64,000 nucleotides of DNA, taken from Croceibacterium aestuarii (GTDB lineage Bacteria; Pseudomonadota; Alphaproteobacteria; Sphingomonadales; Sphingomonadaceae). Location: contig NZ_CP131039.1 in the NCBI RefSeq assembly GCF_030657335.1, positions 558,001 through 622,000 of the forward strand, in the 5' to 3' direction. Under the pieces are notes generated by a model, which searched no databases, was not told where the DNA came from, and saw nothing but the letters and a program-made list of their open reading frames with translations. A program made the translations under genes and the position numbers. Below, piece by piece: positions 63,676 through 64,000 of this stretch. The stretch's first letter is position 1, and each line of letters starts with the position of its first letter.

Positions 63676-64000
63676 TCATTCGCTCCGCCGGCGCGGCGAA
63701 ATGCGGAAGCCGTGCCTCTGGCTCTGCGCGGCGATGGCCCAGCCGGGGTATTCGGGCTCGAGCGCGCCGATCGGTTCGAGCGTGGCCAGTTCCTCGCTGG
63801 TGAGTTCGATGTCGCTCGCGGCGAGGTTCTGGGCGAGCTGCTCGGCGCGCTTGACCCCGACGATGACCGAGGAGACCGCCGGACGGTGCAGCAACCAGGC
63901 GAGCGCGACGGCGGCGACCGAGACGCCCCGCGCCTCGGCCATCGGCTGCATCGCATCGACCGCGGCGAAGCTGGTCTCCTTGTCGACACGCGGGAAGTCG
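63676..64000 (-). CDS. Aldo/keto reductase (C-terminal part; 5' end outside window)
   Basis: The last 107 or so residues of a second aldo/keto reductase on the minus strand: VALAWLLHRPAVSSVIVGVKRAEQLAQNLAASDIELTSEELATL and EPEYPGWAIA match the C-terminal cofactor-binding end of the neighbouring enzyme (its counterpart is LAWLLKQPAVSTVIVGAKRADQLEDNLG and PEYPGWML). The frame is open to base 64000, so the rest lies beyond. The pair is a tandem duplication of a family member. Confidence 0.85.
   Translation of the reverse strand, partial: DFPRVDKETSFAAVDAMQPMAEARGVSVAAVALAWLLHRPAVSSVIVGVKRAEQLAQNLAASDIELTSEELATLEPIGALEPEYPGWAIAAQSQRHGFRISPRRRSE

Overview
This is a high-GC alphaproteobacterial chromosome segment, most probably from a sphingomonad of the Erythrobacteraceae type. 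The indications are the gene content and order (gpmA-purE-purK-folA-ribF-ileS-lspA-DUF3035, the cell-cycle regulator SciP, and rsfS-rlmH-M23-S41) and promoter motifs matching the alphaproteobacterial general-stress sigma factor EcfG. Coding density is very high and many neighbours share ATGA, GTGA or TGATG stop/start overlaps.

Layout. (1) 1-3752: the end of a tailed-phage prophage (prohead protease, head-tail connector, portal, two small morphogenesis proteins, a short tail-type protein and a proteasome-like protein) that stops against the 3' end of a tRNA-Thr(GGT) gene at 3753-3827. (2) 3906-11638: a tight plus-strand housekeeping run from gpmA through ileS and lspA to a DUF3035 lipoprotein. 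The ileS gene has a lower-GC patch in its editing domain. (3) 11687-34441: mixed housekeeping and envelope genes: a CBS-domain transporter, an OmpA lipoprotein, cysQ, sucC, an RND efflux pair with an unusual membrane insert, a stress membrane protein, sciP, mnmA, a serine hydrolase, a PhzF-like protein, a CDF transporter, pdxH, a DnaJ-like protein, YihY and fabI. (4) 34450-52208: a surface-polysaccharide locus of visibly lower GC encoding nucleotide-sugar enzymes (wecC, wecB), a Wza/Wzc-type export pair, a Wzx-like flippase, two O-antigen ligase/polymerase-like proteins, an initiating sugar transferase, a glycosyltransferase, an acetyltransferase, an AsnB-type amidotransferase and a heparinase-like lyase. 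(5) 52209-52786: a scar holding relics of two nucleotide-sugar dehydrogenase genes. (6) 52787-56376: a native-GC sugar block (UDP-glucuronate 4-epimerase type, second wecB, ugd). (7) 56399-64000: housekeeping and envelope genes (coq7, dsbB, S41 protease, EnvC-like protein, rlmH, rsfS, nadD and two tandem aldo/keto reductases, the second cut by the window end).

How it fits together. The polysaccharide genes together suggest a Wzx/Wzy-type capsule or exopolysaccharide containing ManNAc-uronic acid (wecB plus wecC) and possibly glucuronic or galacturonic acid (ugd plus epimerase). The amidotransferase could convert a uronic acid to its amide, and the lyase could trim the polymer. The relics, the paralogous wecB genes and the GC step indicate that the locus has been exchanged or remodelled by recombination. 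All functional assignments come from reading the translated sequences for known family motifs; no database search was run.
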